Positions 27,019-35,006 of a stretch of DNA of 44,880 bases are shown piece by piece. Where the stretch lies: the NCBI GenBank assembly GCA_937934275.1, contig CALHAM010000080.1:1-44880 (forward strand). The letters run 5' to 3'. The notes beneath the pieces are model-generated. The model was not told the origin of the DNA and made no database searches. It saw only the letters and a list, made by a program, of their open reading frames with translations. Numbering within the stretch: the first letter of the stretch is position 1; each line of letters opens with the position of its first letter. The stretch comes from an uncultured Saprospiraceae bacterium (GTDB lineage Bacteria; Bacteroidota; Bacteroidia; Chitinophagales; Saprospiraceae). The translations under genes were made by a program, and so were the position numbers.

Positions 27019-29856
27019 TCATGCCTGCATAGGAGCGCCGATAAGCGCGCGCAGATGGGGCACCGCCTGCTGTCCAATGTAATCGCCGAGTATTCGGTAG
27101 GCTTCGAATTGGCGCTCGTCGAAATATTGGTCGGCCGTATTTTCATGAGGAAAGGCCGGATGGGTGCGTGCATAGTTGCGCACGTAGACGGGCATGATTT
27201 CGCCGTCGGCCAATTTTACCAGCGACGACTTCAAGTACAGGATCCTACCCTCCAGCGCGGCGTTATGTTGGGTGGCTGGGTAGCGAATTTTTCCTATAGC
27301 TAAACAAGCCGTACAACAAGCCCCCGCCTCATTTCCCTCAGGCATAAGCGGCGTCAGATCAATTTCAATGTCGGTGTTGTAGATAGATTTGGCCAAGCGC
27401 AACGCCTGGCTGAAAGCGCCGAAGGAAAACTGCGCATCCTCCTCAAAGTCGGCTACCACAATGGTGCGGCAACGGCGCTGAATCAGCGGGATAAGGCCTA
27501 AATTATCGCCCGTATGCCCGCCGTCCGACACGTACACGCGGCGCGTTTTGGCGCCCAAAGCCCCGGTCATTTCGCGAAACAGATAGAACAGCCAGAACGG
27601 ATAGCGCCGCGTCAGCCGAGAGATGTGCTGCTGCAAGGAGCGCTTAATGGGCAAACCCTCTGCGCTTAGACGCTCTTCCATGGCCTCTTTGTGCAAATAC
27701 CACGGGTTGTCGATCCAGTAGCCCGTGCGCAGGTTGAACAGCGTGAGGTAAAAATTGGAGGCGGCAAAACCCAGGTATCCCATACCGCTCGTAACGGCTG
27801 CGGCCGAAATCGTCATGGCCGTATTGAGTTTCATACCTCCACCTCGGTACCTATCGGTGCGGTAGTAGCCCGTCGTGCGCGAGCCGATAAAATATTTCGA
27901 AAAAATGAAGTGATCGCTCTTCTGAGTCTTCTGCGCCAGGTCTTCTGTGCCCTGCAAATTGAGGGCCGCCACAATGAGGTGATAAGGCCCCTTGCCGTTG
28001 CCCTCGCCCAAGTTGGCCAATTTCAAGTTTTCGTGGTTGCGCAACGTTACATCAAACAGCCCTTTAGGATGCACGCTCTGAGGTTTATCTTTTGAGGGCG
28101 ATACTGGGCCGCGTTGTACCCTTCCTTCCGTGCGCAAAAAAGCCTCCGTCAGGCGATCGCGATAAAAATAGTGCAGTGAAATATCGTTGGCGTTGGCCGC
28201 AAAGCCCAACAACACCAACAAAGCAACCGACACTACCAACATGAGAAGCATCACACCGAAACGCTTCGAAACCTCATCGCCAACCCACCAATCCTCCAAA
28301 GCGAGAAGCGAGGTCGAAACCCAAGCCAAGGTTAGCCCAACGAACAAGAAAATGGACAAATTAAGCAGCGGCTTTTTTAGCGCCCTTAAGATACTGCTCC
28401 ATAGACCGCTCACGCCACTTCTACTGGCAAGGCTCTGGGCCGTAAAGTAGTAGGCCAACGCCACAGGCACAAACGAAAACAGCAAGCGCCCCAATAGCCC
28501 ATGTGCTCCAAACAGCAGCAAGATAACTAACGGAAAAACCAGCGCCACCCCCAAACCTAAAAAAGACGCTCCCTGCATGCCCATGTAGAAGGAGCGATAC
28601 AGCCGGCCGGCCACTTTCTCCCGGCTGTTATTAATAAAAAACAGGGAAATCAGCCCAAGACAAGTGAGCGCTAAGCCAGCGGCAAAAGCCGCAGGCAGGG
28701 CCATCATGACAAAATAGCCCCGCTCTTCAAAATAGTCCAATTGGGCCAATACAATAACTGTTAAGTAGGCCAAGCCAGGGCCGACCAGATAAGCCAACCC
28801 CGTAAAGCGCCGTTCAAAAACACGGGCGACATGGGTAAATAAGTTTTGCCCCCCTGGCCTATCGTAGTAGCGGTCTTTTTCGGGGTCCTTGTATTTCGCC
28901 TCTTCGCCTTCCATCTGTACGACCCGCTCGGGAATTCGACGAGCCACCAACACCGCTATCCATGCCGATACGCAGCCTGCCAAGAAGAAAAGCAGCACCA
29001 ACAGCCAATAGCGCCTTACGGCAAATACGATCAGATAAATTTGTGGCCACAAATGCGTTGAAAACCAGATGGCAAGTTTTTCACTGAAAGGCAGCGCGTC
29101 CCATTCCTGCCCTGAACGAAAAGTTACTGCGACGGCCTGTTTCTCAGCCGGATGGTGTTGGAGGTAAAACGCCAGCGGTTGCTCCAACTGCTCAATAAAC
29201 ATCCCATTGGACATCGCAGCAAAAAATACGTGATGCAACAGCACGATGACCGAAAGCAACAATAAAAACAGCATCAGGTGAATGAACATGCCCGAGACGA
29301 CTGCTCCTATAGCCCGGCTGACGTCCCAGCCAAAGAGGCCGCGGCGCGGCGTGAGGTACTCGCCGTAGCGACGCAGATGCAGCAGTTGGTGCTTCGGGGT
29401 CAGTCGGGTGTGCTCCAAAGGCGCATACTCGTAGTCTATCTTCGGCGATAGCGGGCAGTTGTCCTCATCCAAGCCTACTGCTTCGGCCTGGTAGCGCTCA
29501 TTTCGGTCGGGCATGGAGTTGTACTTTTCCAAGTTACTTGGCTCGCGGCTTAGCAACGACGACAGACAGGCCCCAATGTACCCGCCGCCCGATACGGTGC
29601 TTAGGTAATCGATGTATTTCAGAAGGCCGGCTCGAATAAACGCCTGAAACAAGCCCAGTCCGAGCGTTGCCGAGCGAACTCCGCCCCCCGAAATGGCCAA
29701 TCCCACGAGATTGTCGGCAGTGGGCGGCTCTAGCCCATTCCTTTCGCGCCGCTTCTTCAAATAGCGCTCATGCTCAACGGCCAAAATGTGGTGCGTGCGC
29801 TCGACGTAATCCGGCGGATTGTGGGGGTCAAAGGTTAAAGAAACTGGCTTTTCCAT
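27019..29856 (-). CDS. Patatin-like phospholipase interrupted by a polytopic membrane domain
   Basis: A 945-residue protein with a patatin catalytic core split in two. The oxyanion motif GGGVR (G57-R61) and the nucleophile S89 in TVSGGG are near the N-terminus. About eight hydrophobic segments follow (about 185-212, 272-305, 353-373, 382-408, 428-450, 455-473, 496-520, 533-553). The patatin fold seems to resume from about residue 560, with a SAA-type motif in AMTISAAAVTSG and the catalytic aspartate D778 in VSDGGHTGDN. Patatins are serine/aspartate lipid acyl hydrolases; here the enzyme would be tethered to a membrane. No signal peptide. The physiological substrate is unknown. It is divergent from the small glycine-rich gene, and a promoter-like element lies upstream. 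Confidence 0.9.
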   Translation of the reverse strand: MEKPVSLTFDPHNPPDYVERTHHILAVEHERYLKKRRERNGLEPPTADNLVGLAISGGGVRSATLGLGLFQAFIRAGLLKYIDYLSTVSGGGYIGACLSSLLSREPSNLEKYNSMPDRNERYQAEAVGLDEDNCPLSPKIDYEYAPLEHTRLTPKHQLLHLRRYGEYLTPRRGLFGWDVSRAIGAVVSGMFIHLMLFLLLLSVIVLLHHVFFAAMSNGMFIEQLEQPLAFYLQHHPAEKQAVAVTFRSGQEWDALPFSEKLAIWFSTHLWPQIYLIVFAVRRYWLLVLLFFLAGCVSAWIAVLVARRIPERVVQMEGEEAKYKDPEKDRYYDRPGGQNLFTHVARVFERRFTGLAYLVGPGLAYLTVIVLAQLDYFEERGYFVMMALPAAFAAGLALTCLGLISLFFINNSREKVAGRLYRSFYMGMQGASFLGLGVALVFPLVILLLFGAHGLLGRLLFSFVPVALAYYFTAQSLASRSGVSGLWSSILRALKKPLLNLSIFLFVGLTLAWVSTSLLALEDWWVGDEVSKRFGVMLLMLVVSVALLVLLGFAANANDISLHYFYRDRLTEAFLRTEGRVQRGPVSPSKDKPQSVHPKGLFDVTLRNHENLKLANLGEGNGKGPYHLIVAALNLQGTEDLAQKTQKSDHFIFSKYFIGSRTTGYYRTDRYRGGGMKLNTAMTISAAAVTSGMGYLGFAASNFYLTLFNLRTGYWIDNPWYLHKEAMEERLSAEGLPIKRSLQQHISRLTRRYPFWLFYLFREMTGALGAKTRRVYVSDGGHTGDNLGLIPLIQRRCRTIVVADFEEDAQFSFGAFSQALRLAKSIYNTDIEIDLTPLMPEGNEAGACCTACLAIGKIRYPATQHNAALEGRILYLKSSLVKLADGEIMPVYVRNYARTHPAFPHENTADQYFDERQFEAYRILGDYIGQQAVPHLRALIGAPMQA

Positions 29857-29924
29857 AGAGGGAGATTGAGGAAATGGACAAAGGCAGTAGCGCGCCCCTG
29901 CTTTTCAGAGGCTCTAAAAGGTCT

Positions 29925-29932
29925 CAAAGGTA
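29925..29932 (-). promoter_or_regulatory. Putative -7 element of the patatin gene
   Basis: TACCTTTG on the minus strand, 68 bases before the ATG at 29856. It lies in the 233-bp AT-rich divergent region shared with the small glycine-rich gene. No good -33 match. Confidence 0.45.
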
Positions 29933-30027
29933 CTGCCCGCACTAAAAAAAGAGGTTTCACTCAGATGTCGGCTTGCTTTTTTAAAAAAAATAGGCTAAAA
30001 TCGCATTAAAATATGCTAAAGGGTTGG

Positions 30028-30035
30028 TATTTTTG
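30028..30035 (+). promoter_or_regulatory. Putative -7 element of the glycine-rich small protein gene
   Basis: TATTTTTG matches TAnnTTTG and lies 54 bases before the ATG at 30090. The upstream stretch is strongly AT-rich. Confidence 0.45.
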
Positions 30036-30089
30036 CCTTAGACCGGGAGAATTCTTCTACAATTCACTACAAAACAAAACGACTTGCAC

Positions 30090-30458
30090 ATGAACACCAC
30101 ACTGATTTCTTCCGCTATAACCCTAATAGCCGGTTTTATTGTCAATAAATTTCTACCTGCGGGTTCGGCCACGTGGGCCTTGCCGCTCATCAGCGCTGTT
30201 GCTGGTATTGTGCTCAAGCAAGATCCCAAAATGGGGGCTACTTCTGGTGCGATAGGCGGCGGTGTTTTGGGCATTTTAGCCAGCGTATTGGGCGAAGCGG
30301 GTGGTCCCAGCTTAGGAGGGAATCTTCTAGGCGGTGCCTTAGGGCAAGAGACTGCGGATGGCCTCATTGGGTCGTTGCTCGGTGGCGGTATTTTAGGCGG
30401 AGCCGGCGGTGGCATTGGCGGCTTCTTGCAAGGCATGCTTAACAAGGCAAAAGCATAA
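30090..30458 (+). CDS. Small glycine-rich hydrophobic protein
   Basis: A 122-residue protein I do not recognise. The N-terminal 50 residues form two hydrophobic segments (LISSAITLIAGFIVNKFL, and WALPLISAVAGIVL after a PAGSAT turn). The rest is a glycine/leucine-rich stretch with repeated GG pairs (GGNLLGGALG, LLGGGILGGAGGGIGG), ending in a basic NKAKA. The pattern resembles a glycine-zipper membrane segment. The codon use is ordinary, and it has its own promoter-like element and a strong terminator, so it is a real single-gene unit. The ATG at 30090 is preferred to a TTG two codons upstream. It could be a membrane-inserting peptide or structural protein; nothing here decides. Confidence 0.7.
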   Translation: MNTTLISSAITLIAGFIVNKFLPAGSATWALPLISAVAGIVLKQDPKMGATSGAIGGGVLGILASVLGEAGGPSLGGNLLGGALGQETADGLIGSLLGGGILGGAGGGIGGFLQGMLNKAKA

Positions 30459-30488
30459 GAGTACCCCTCGACAGCGTTACGCGTTCTT

Positions 30489-30532
30489 CCCTTACCAGTT
30501 AGTTCCCGGTCGCTGGTAAGGGATTTTTGTTT
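30489..30532 (+). terminator. Rho-independent terminator after the glycine-rich gene
   Basis: Perfect 10-bp stem CCCTTACCAG (30489-30498) / CTGGTAAGGG (30513-30522), 14-base loop, then ATTTTTGTTT. It ends four bases before the next promoter-like element. Confidence 0.85.
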
Positions 30533-30535
30533 GCC

Positions 30536-30543
30536 TACCTTTG
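30536..30543 (+). promoter_or_regulatory. Putative -7 element of the lipoprotein gene
   Basis: TACCTTTG, only five bases before the ATG at 30549, so the mRNA would be leaderless if this is used. The -33 position falls in the preceding terminator and has no TTG. Confidence 0.4.
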
Positions 30544-30548
30544 CCTGC

Positions 30549-30908
30549 ATGCAAGAGCAAACCTTTTTAACCGTAAGCATGGCCTTAGCGGTGCTTCTGT
30601 TGTCGGGGTGCTCAAACCCGGCGCCCTCCAGTCGTTTCTCCGCCATAGCCGATGCCTACTGCGAGTGCACAACGCCTTTGGCAAGGCTCAACCAGGCCGT
30701 GGATACCCTCGGCCACGAACAGCTGTTGACCCAGTTCAGGCGCATTGAAGCCGCCTATAAACAAGCGCGTGAGTGCATGGTGGCCACCATTGGACAATAC
30801 GGCCCGTTGCAAGCCACCGAACTCGACAGCCTAACGCTACTACTCCAACAGCGATGCCCCGAAGTAGCCCACCAGCGCGACCTACTCGAAGAATTGCTCA
30901 GCCGATAA
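30549..30908 (+). CDS. Small lipoprotein of unknown function
   Basis: A 119-residue protein with a lipoprotein signal: hydrophobic MALAVLLLSG then C21 as the lipidation cysteine. The mature part is mostly helical and rich in charged residues. It has two adjacent cysteines in AYCECTTPLARL and two further ones (ARECMV, QRCPEV). The spacing does not fit a haem or zinc motif I know. The ATG at 30549 is preferred to an in-frame TTG at 30531, which falls inside the preceding terminator's T-tract. An ATG at 30579 would also give a very short signal. It is 37 bp upstream of folB on the same strand. Confidence 0.75.
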   Translation: MQEQTFLTVSMALAVLLLSGCSNPAPSSRFSAIADAYCECTTPLARLNQAVDTLGHEQLLTQFRRIEAAYKQARECMVATIGQYGPLQATELDSLTLLLQQRCPEVAHQRDLLEELLSR

Positions 30909-30945
30909 TCACAGTTTTTCGTTCACTGCAACCACCCCGTTTCCT

Positions 30946-31461
30946 ATGGCCTTTATCGCCATCGAAGGCATGCGCTTTCACGCTTACCACGGCGTCCATG
31001 AAGAAGAGCGGCGCGTCGGCGCCGAATACTTGGTGGATGTGTATGTTCAAACCGACATCACACAAGCTGCTGAAAAAGACGACATCGAGAAAACCATCAA
31101 CTACGAAACCATTTATCGCTTGTGCCAGATCGAAATGAGCCAGCCGCGCAACCTCATAGAAGCAGTAGTAGCAGCCCTGGTGGCGCGCATGAAAAATCAG
31201 TTTGACAACATGATGGCCCTTAGAGTGTGCGTCCGAAAGCTGCAGCCCCCTTTAGGCGGCCAGGTAGCCTCCGTCTACGTGCAAGAAGAAATCAGCTTCA
31301 TCACCGAGTGTCCTCGGTGCAGAAGGGCCTTTATCAGCTATGCGCCCGCCGACTGCTGGGAGCGCTTTCCCAACTTACACCCTGCCACCAAGGAAACGCT
31401 CTTGCGCCAATTTGGCGGCCGATGCCTGTGCGATAACTGCCTCAAGTTCTATGCCGGCTGA
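30946..31461 (+). CDS. folB: Dihydroneopterin aldolase fused to a CWC-like cysteine-rich tail
   Basis: A 171-residue fusion. Residues 1-118 are a FolB domain, which cleaves 7,8-dihydroneopterin in folate synthesis. The catalytic E21 (YHGVHEEERRVG), Y53 (TINYETIY) and K98 (VRKLQPP) match the family. Residues 121-171 hold six cysteines (CPRC at 122-125, CW at 137-138, then C160, C162, C165 in RCLCDNCLKFY). This resembles the cysteine-rich CWC family (CPRC...CWC...CLCP.CL), in which the tail may bind metal. Two of the usual CWC cysteines look replaced (after the CPRC and in the CW), so the tail could be degenerate. The gene converges on mtaB and their coding regions overlap by 13 bp. Confidence 0.85.
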   Translation: MAFIAIEGMRFHAYHGVHEEERRVGAEYLVDVYVQTDITQAAEKDDIEKTINYETIYRLCQIEMSQPRNLIEAVVAALVARMKNQFDNMMALRVCVRKLQPPLGGQVASVYVQEEISFITECPRCRRAFISYAPADCWERFPNLHPATKETLLRQFGGRCLCDNCLKFYAG

Positions 31462-32792
31462 AGCGTTACAGCCCGAACGACTTCGCCGTCGGCAGACAGC
31501 GCCTGCAGCCAAACATCCTGAAGCGCGTTGAACTGGCCGGCCTCTGCCGCTATCTCTATGCGAATGTAATTGTCTGTAAAGCCGCCCAAAAGCGCGGGGT
31601 CTTTGTGGCGCTCCAACAAGACCGGGCGCGCCGTATTCAGGTGCTGCTGATAAAAATACCGGCGCTTCATCTCCGACAGCCCGCGCAGCGCTTGGTTGCG
31701 GCGGCGGCGCTCTTCCATGGGCACAGCGCCCGGCATAGTGGCCGCAAGGGTGTTGGCCCGTTCGGAGTAGGTAAACACGTGCAAGTAGGAAACATCCAGT
31801 TGCTGCAGGAACTGATAAGTCTCCCAAAAATCCGTCTCCGTCTCGCCCGGAAAACCCACAATAACATCGCAGCCGATACAGGCGTGCGGCATCAAGCGCT
31901 TAATCGCCTCTACGCGCGCCGCATACCAGCTGCGCCGATAGCGTCGGCGCATGTCGCGCAGCTGTTTGTCGTTACCCGACTGCAACGGCACGTGAAAATG
32001 AGGCATAAAACGCCGGCTTTGCGCAACAAAAGCGATGATCTCATCCGTGAGCAGGTTCGGCTCAATACTGCTAATGCGAATGCGCGGCACATCTACAGCC
32101 TCATCTAAAGCGCGGATGAGGTCAATAAACAGCGCTTCTTTTTTGGGGCGCTGCCCCTCAATGACCGCCGTGCCGCGACCAAAATCGCCCAAATTGACCC
32201 CCGTAAGCACCAGCTCGCGCGCGCCCTGCTCGGCAAGGCCCCGCGCATTCGCCACCACATTTTCTATCGTGTCGGACCGGCTGGCCCCGCGCGCCTGCGG
32301 AATGGTGCAAAACGAGCACTTGTAATCGCACCCATCTTGTACTTTCAGGAAGGAGCGCGTCCGGTCGCCAAAAGAAAATGCCGCGTGAAACGCATTTACC
32401 TCGCGCACATCGCCTACGCGCACCATGCCCTTGCCCGGCGCCTTCGTCAGGTCGTCCACGTAGTCTAAAATGCGAAACTTCTCCCCAGCCCCCAGCACTA
32501 AATCTACCCCCGGGATGTCGGCAATCTCGTGCGGCTTTAGTTGCGCATAACAACCCGTAACCACCACAAAGGCATCGGGCTGACGGCGCAATGCCTGCCG
32601 AACCACCTTCTTGCACTCCCGATCGGCCTGCTCCGTTACCGAGCACGTGTTTATGATATAAATGTCGGCTTCCTCCTCGAAGCGCACGGGCAAATAGCCC
32701 TGCTGCTCGAAAAGACGCGCCAGCGCCGAAGTTTCTGAAAAGTTCAACTTACAGCCCAACGTATGAAAAGCAACGGTACGCGGCGTAGCCAT
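31449..32792 (-). CDS. mtaB: tRNA t6A37 methylthiotransferase MtaB
   Basis: A 447-residue radical-SAM methylthiotransferase of the MiaB/MtaB family; MtaB turns t6A37 into ms2t6A37 in some tRNAs. The N-terminal 4Fe-4S cysteines are C14 (TLGCKLN), C50 (NTCSVT) and C81 (TGCYAQ). The radical-SAM cluster is C155, C159 and C162 (GCDYKCSFC). The TLGCKLNFSET start and length are typical of MtaB rather than MiaB or RimO. The C-terminal TRAM-like domain is present. The start at 32792 (MATPRT) is preferred to the ATG at 32891 because a promoter-like element lies between them. It is divergent from dnaK. Confidence 0.92.
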   Translation of the reverse strand: MATPRTVAFHTLGCKLNFSETSALARLFEQQGYLPVRFEEEADIYIINTCSVTEQADRECKKVVRQALRRQPDAFVVVTGCYAQLKPHEIADIPGVDLVLGAGEKFRILDYVDDLTKAPGKGMVRVGDVREVNAFHAAFSFGDRTRSFLKVQDGCDYKCSFCTIPQARGASRSDTIENVVANARGLAEQGARELVLTGVNLGDFGRGTAVIEGQRPKKEALFIDLIRALDEAVDVPRIRISSIEPNLLTDEIIAFVAQSRRFMPHFHVPLQSGNDKQLRDMRRRYRRSWYAARVEAIKRLMPHACIGCDVIVGFPGETETDFWETYQFLQQLDVSYLHVFTYSERANTLAATMPGAVPMEERRRRNQALRGLSEMKRRYFYQQHLNTARPVLLERHKDPALLGGFTDNYIRIEIAAEAGQFNALQDVWLQALSADGEVVRAVTLQPA

Positions 32793-32815
32793 GGCGTTCT
32801 TCCTCAAAAGGTGCA

Positions 32816-32823
32816 CAAAGGTA
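32816..32823 (-). promoter_or_regulatory. Putative -7 element of mtaB
   Basis: TACCTTTG on the minus strand, 23 bases before the ATG at 32792. No TTG at -33. Confidence 0.45.
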
Positions 32824-33029
32824 CAGCCTTTCTGCTGGTTATCCCGCCCCTCGCGCCTTGAGCAAACCATGCGCGCGCCATTGGCTGCCAAAAAAGACTG
32901 CTACAAACGGCTAAAATGCCAAAAAGGCAGGTTTTGGACCGTGGCATGTTCATTGATGCGCACAAAAGTCAAATCTCTTTTGCAACAAATAACAAGGTTA
33001 GAACAGACTGCTTAAATCAGTTTTTTATC

Positions 33030-34916
33030 ATGGGAAAAATAATTGGCATTGACTTAGGAACGACAAACTCTTGCGTAGCCGTCATGATGGGCAACGAGCC
33101 GGTAGTGATTGCAAACGACGAAGGCGCTCGTACGACCCCATCAGTAGTCGCCTTCTTAGACAACGGCGAACGCAAAGTGGGCGCGCCGGCCAAGCGTCAG
33201 GCGATTACAAACCCGAAACGCACCATCTTTTCCATCAAGCGTTTCATGGGTATGCGCTACAGCGAGCGCGGCGATGAGATCGCGCGCGTGCCTTATAAAG
33301 TGGTGAAGGGCGACAACGACACCTGCCGGGTGGCTATAGATGACCGCGTTTATACGCCGCAAGAAATTTCGGCCATGATCCTCCAAAAAATGAAAAAGAT
33401 CGCGGAGGACTACTTGGGCGAACCCGTAACGGAAGCCGTCATCACGGTGCCCGCATACTTCAACGACTCGCAACGCCAAGCGACCAAAGAAGCCGGCGCC
33501 ATTGCCGGCCTGGAAGTCAAGCGCATCATCAACGAGCCGACAGCTGCTGCCTTGGCCTACGGCTTGGACAAGCGCGACAAGGAAATCACCGTGGCGGTGT
33601 ACGATCTGGGCGGCGGTACGTTCGATATTTCCATCCTGGAATTGGGCGGCGGTGTCTTCGAGGTAAAAGCCACCAACGGCGACACCCACTTGGGTGGCGA
33701 CGACTTCGACCAGATCATCATCAACTGGCTGGCCGACGAGTTTCAACGCGAAGAGCGCGTGGACTTGCGCAAAGACCCCATGGCCTTGCAGCGCTTGCGC
33801 GAGGCGGCGGAAAAAGCGAAAATCGAGCTGTCCTCGAGCATTGAAACCGAGATCAACCTGCCCTACATCACGGCCGTAGACAACCAGCCCAAACACTTAG
33901 TGAAAAAACTGTCGCGCGCGCAATTCGAGAAAATGATCGACCACCTCGTAGAGCGCACCTTAGAGCCTTGCCGCAAAGCGCTTGCCGATGCGGGCCTGAA
34001 GCCTCAAGACATTGACGAGGTCATCCTTGTGGGTGGTTCTACGCGCATTCCGCGCATTCAGGAGGCGGTAGAGCAGTTCTTTGGCCGCAAGCCCAACAAG
34101 AGCGTCAACCCCGACGAAGTGGTGGCCATCGGCGCTGCTATTCAAGGCGGCGTCTTGAGCGGAACCGTCTCCGACGTACTGCTGCTCGACGTAACCCCGC
34201 TTTCCTTAGGCATCGAAACCCTGGGCGGCGTGTACGACGTCATTATCGAAGCCAACAAGACCATCCCCATCAAGCGCTCGAAAATCTACTCCACAGCGGC
34301 CGACAATCAGTCGCAAGTAGAGATACACGTCCTGCAAGGCGAGCGCCCTATGGCCAAAGACAACCGCTCGGTGGGCCGCTTCATCCTGGACGGCATTCCG
34401 CCAGCACCCCGAGGAGTGCCCCAAATCGAAGTTACCTTCGACATTGACGCCAACGGCATCCTGTCGGTAACGGCCATGGACAAAGGCACCGGCAAAAAGC
34501 AAAACATCCGCATCGAAGCCAGCACTGGCCTAAGCAAAGAGGAAATTGCCCGCATGAAAGCCGAGGCCGAGGCCAACGCAGAGGCCGACCGCATTGCTCG
34601 CGAACGGGCCGAAAAGCTCAACGCGGCCGATACCCTCATCTTCCAGACCGAAAAGCAATTGCGTGAGTACGGCGAAAAAATTCCGCAACACCTGCGCGAA
34701 AACATCGAAAAAGCCGTAGCAGACTTGCGCGAAGCCCACAAAGTGCAAGACTTCAACCGAATAGACACCGCAAGCCAAGCGTTGGAGGCCGCCTGGAGCG
34801 CTGCCAGCCAAGCCATCTATCAGAATGCGCAAGCGGGCAACAGCCAAAACGACGGCGCCGGTGCAACCTCCGGAAGCGGCGCTCAAGACGTAGAATTTGA
34901 GGAAGTGAAAAACTAA
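33030..34916 (+). CDS. dnaK: Molecular chaperone DnaK (Hsp70)
   Basis: A 628-residue Hsp70, the ATP-dependent chaperone that works with DnaJ and GrpE. The nucleotide-binding signatures are intact: [13 protein letters not shown] at the N-terminus, [15 protein letters not shown] in the middle and [13 protein letters not shown] later. The substrate-binding domain carries [17 protein letters not shown]. The C-terminus ends in VEFEEVKN, a common DnaK variant. The ATG at 33030 ([10 protein letters not shown]) is the family start; an upstream in-frame start at 32916 would add 38 unlikely residues. No grpE or dnaJ nearby. No CIRCE operator is seen, and no TAnnTTTG lies in the 237-bp gap before it. 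Confidence 0.98.
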   Translation: MGKIIGIDLGTTNSCVAVMMGNEPVVIANDEGARTTPSVVAFLDNGERKVGAPAKRQAITNPKRTIFSIKRFMGMRYSERGDEIARVPYKVVKGDNDTCRVAIDDRVYTPQEISAMILQKMKKIAEDYLGEPVTEAVITVPAYFNDSQRQATKEAGAIAGLEVKRIINEPTAAALAYGLDKRDKEITVAVYDLGGGTFDISILELGGGVFEVKATNGDTHLGGDDFDQIIINWLADEFQREERVDLRKDPMALQRLREAAEKAKIELSSSIETEINLPYITAVDNQPKHLVKKLSRAQFEKMIDHLVERTLEPCRKALADAGLKPQDIDEVILVGGSTRIPRIQEAVEQFFGRKPNKSVNPDEVVAIGAAIQGGVLSGTVSDVLLLDVTPLSLGIETLGGVYDVIIEANKTIPIKRSKIYSTAADNQSQVEIHVLQGERPMAKDNRSVGRFILDGIPPAPRGVPQIEVTFDIDANGILSVTAMDKGTGKKQNIRIEASTGLSKEEIARMKAEAEANAEADRIARERAEKLNAADTLIFQTEKQLREYGEKIPQHLRENIEKAVADLREAHKVQDFNRIDTASQALEAAWSAASQAIYQNAQAGNSQNDGAGATSGSGAQDVEFEEVKN

Positions 34917-34948
34917 GCGCTGTCTACTGAAGGACAGTGCAAGGCTTC

Positions 34949-34984
34949 GGCGCCCTCGAGCGATGCATATCCCTCGAGGGCGCC
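34949..34984 (+). terminator. Stem-loop after dnaK, probably a terminator
   Basis: Perfect 12-bp stem GGCGCCCTCGAG (34949-34960) / CTCGAGGGCGCC (34973-34984) with a 12-base loop. Only TTACCTTTG follows, so the T-tract is poor, and a promoter-like element starts two bases further on. Confidence 0.6.
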
Positions 34985-34985
34985 T

Positions 34986-34993
34986 TACCTTTG
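34986..34993 (+). promoter_or_regulatory. Putative -7 element of the AstE/AspA-like gene
   Basis: TACCTTTG, 13 bases before the ATG at 35007 and directly behind the 12-bp stem-loop. The expected 5' leader is only about five to ten bases. Confidence 0.45.
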
Positions 34994-35006
34994 TGGCGTT
35001 GCAGCT

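Noticed and set aside
24574-29856. Cyclase plus patatin as a definite CBASS or Pycsar system.
   Set aside because: No CD-NTase, no cyclic-nucleotide-binding domain, separate promoters and a typical TPR-cyclase architecture; kept only as a low-interest hypothesis.
33156-33896. 246-codon minus-strand frame within dnaK.
   Set aside because: Opposite strand of the most conserved part of dnaK; no motif.
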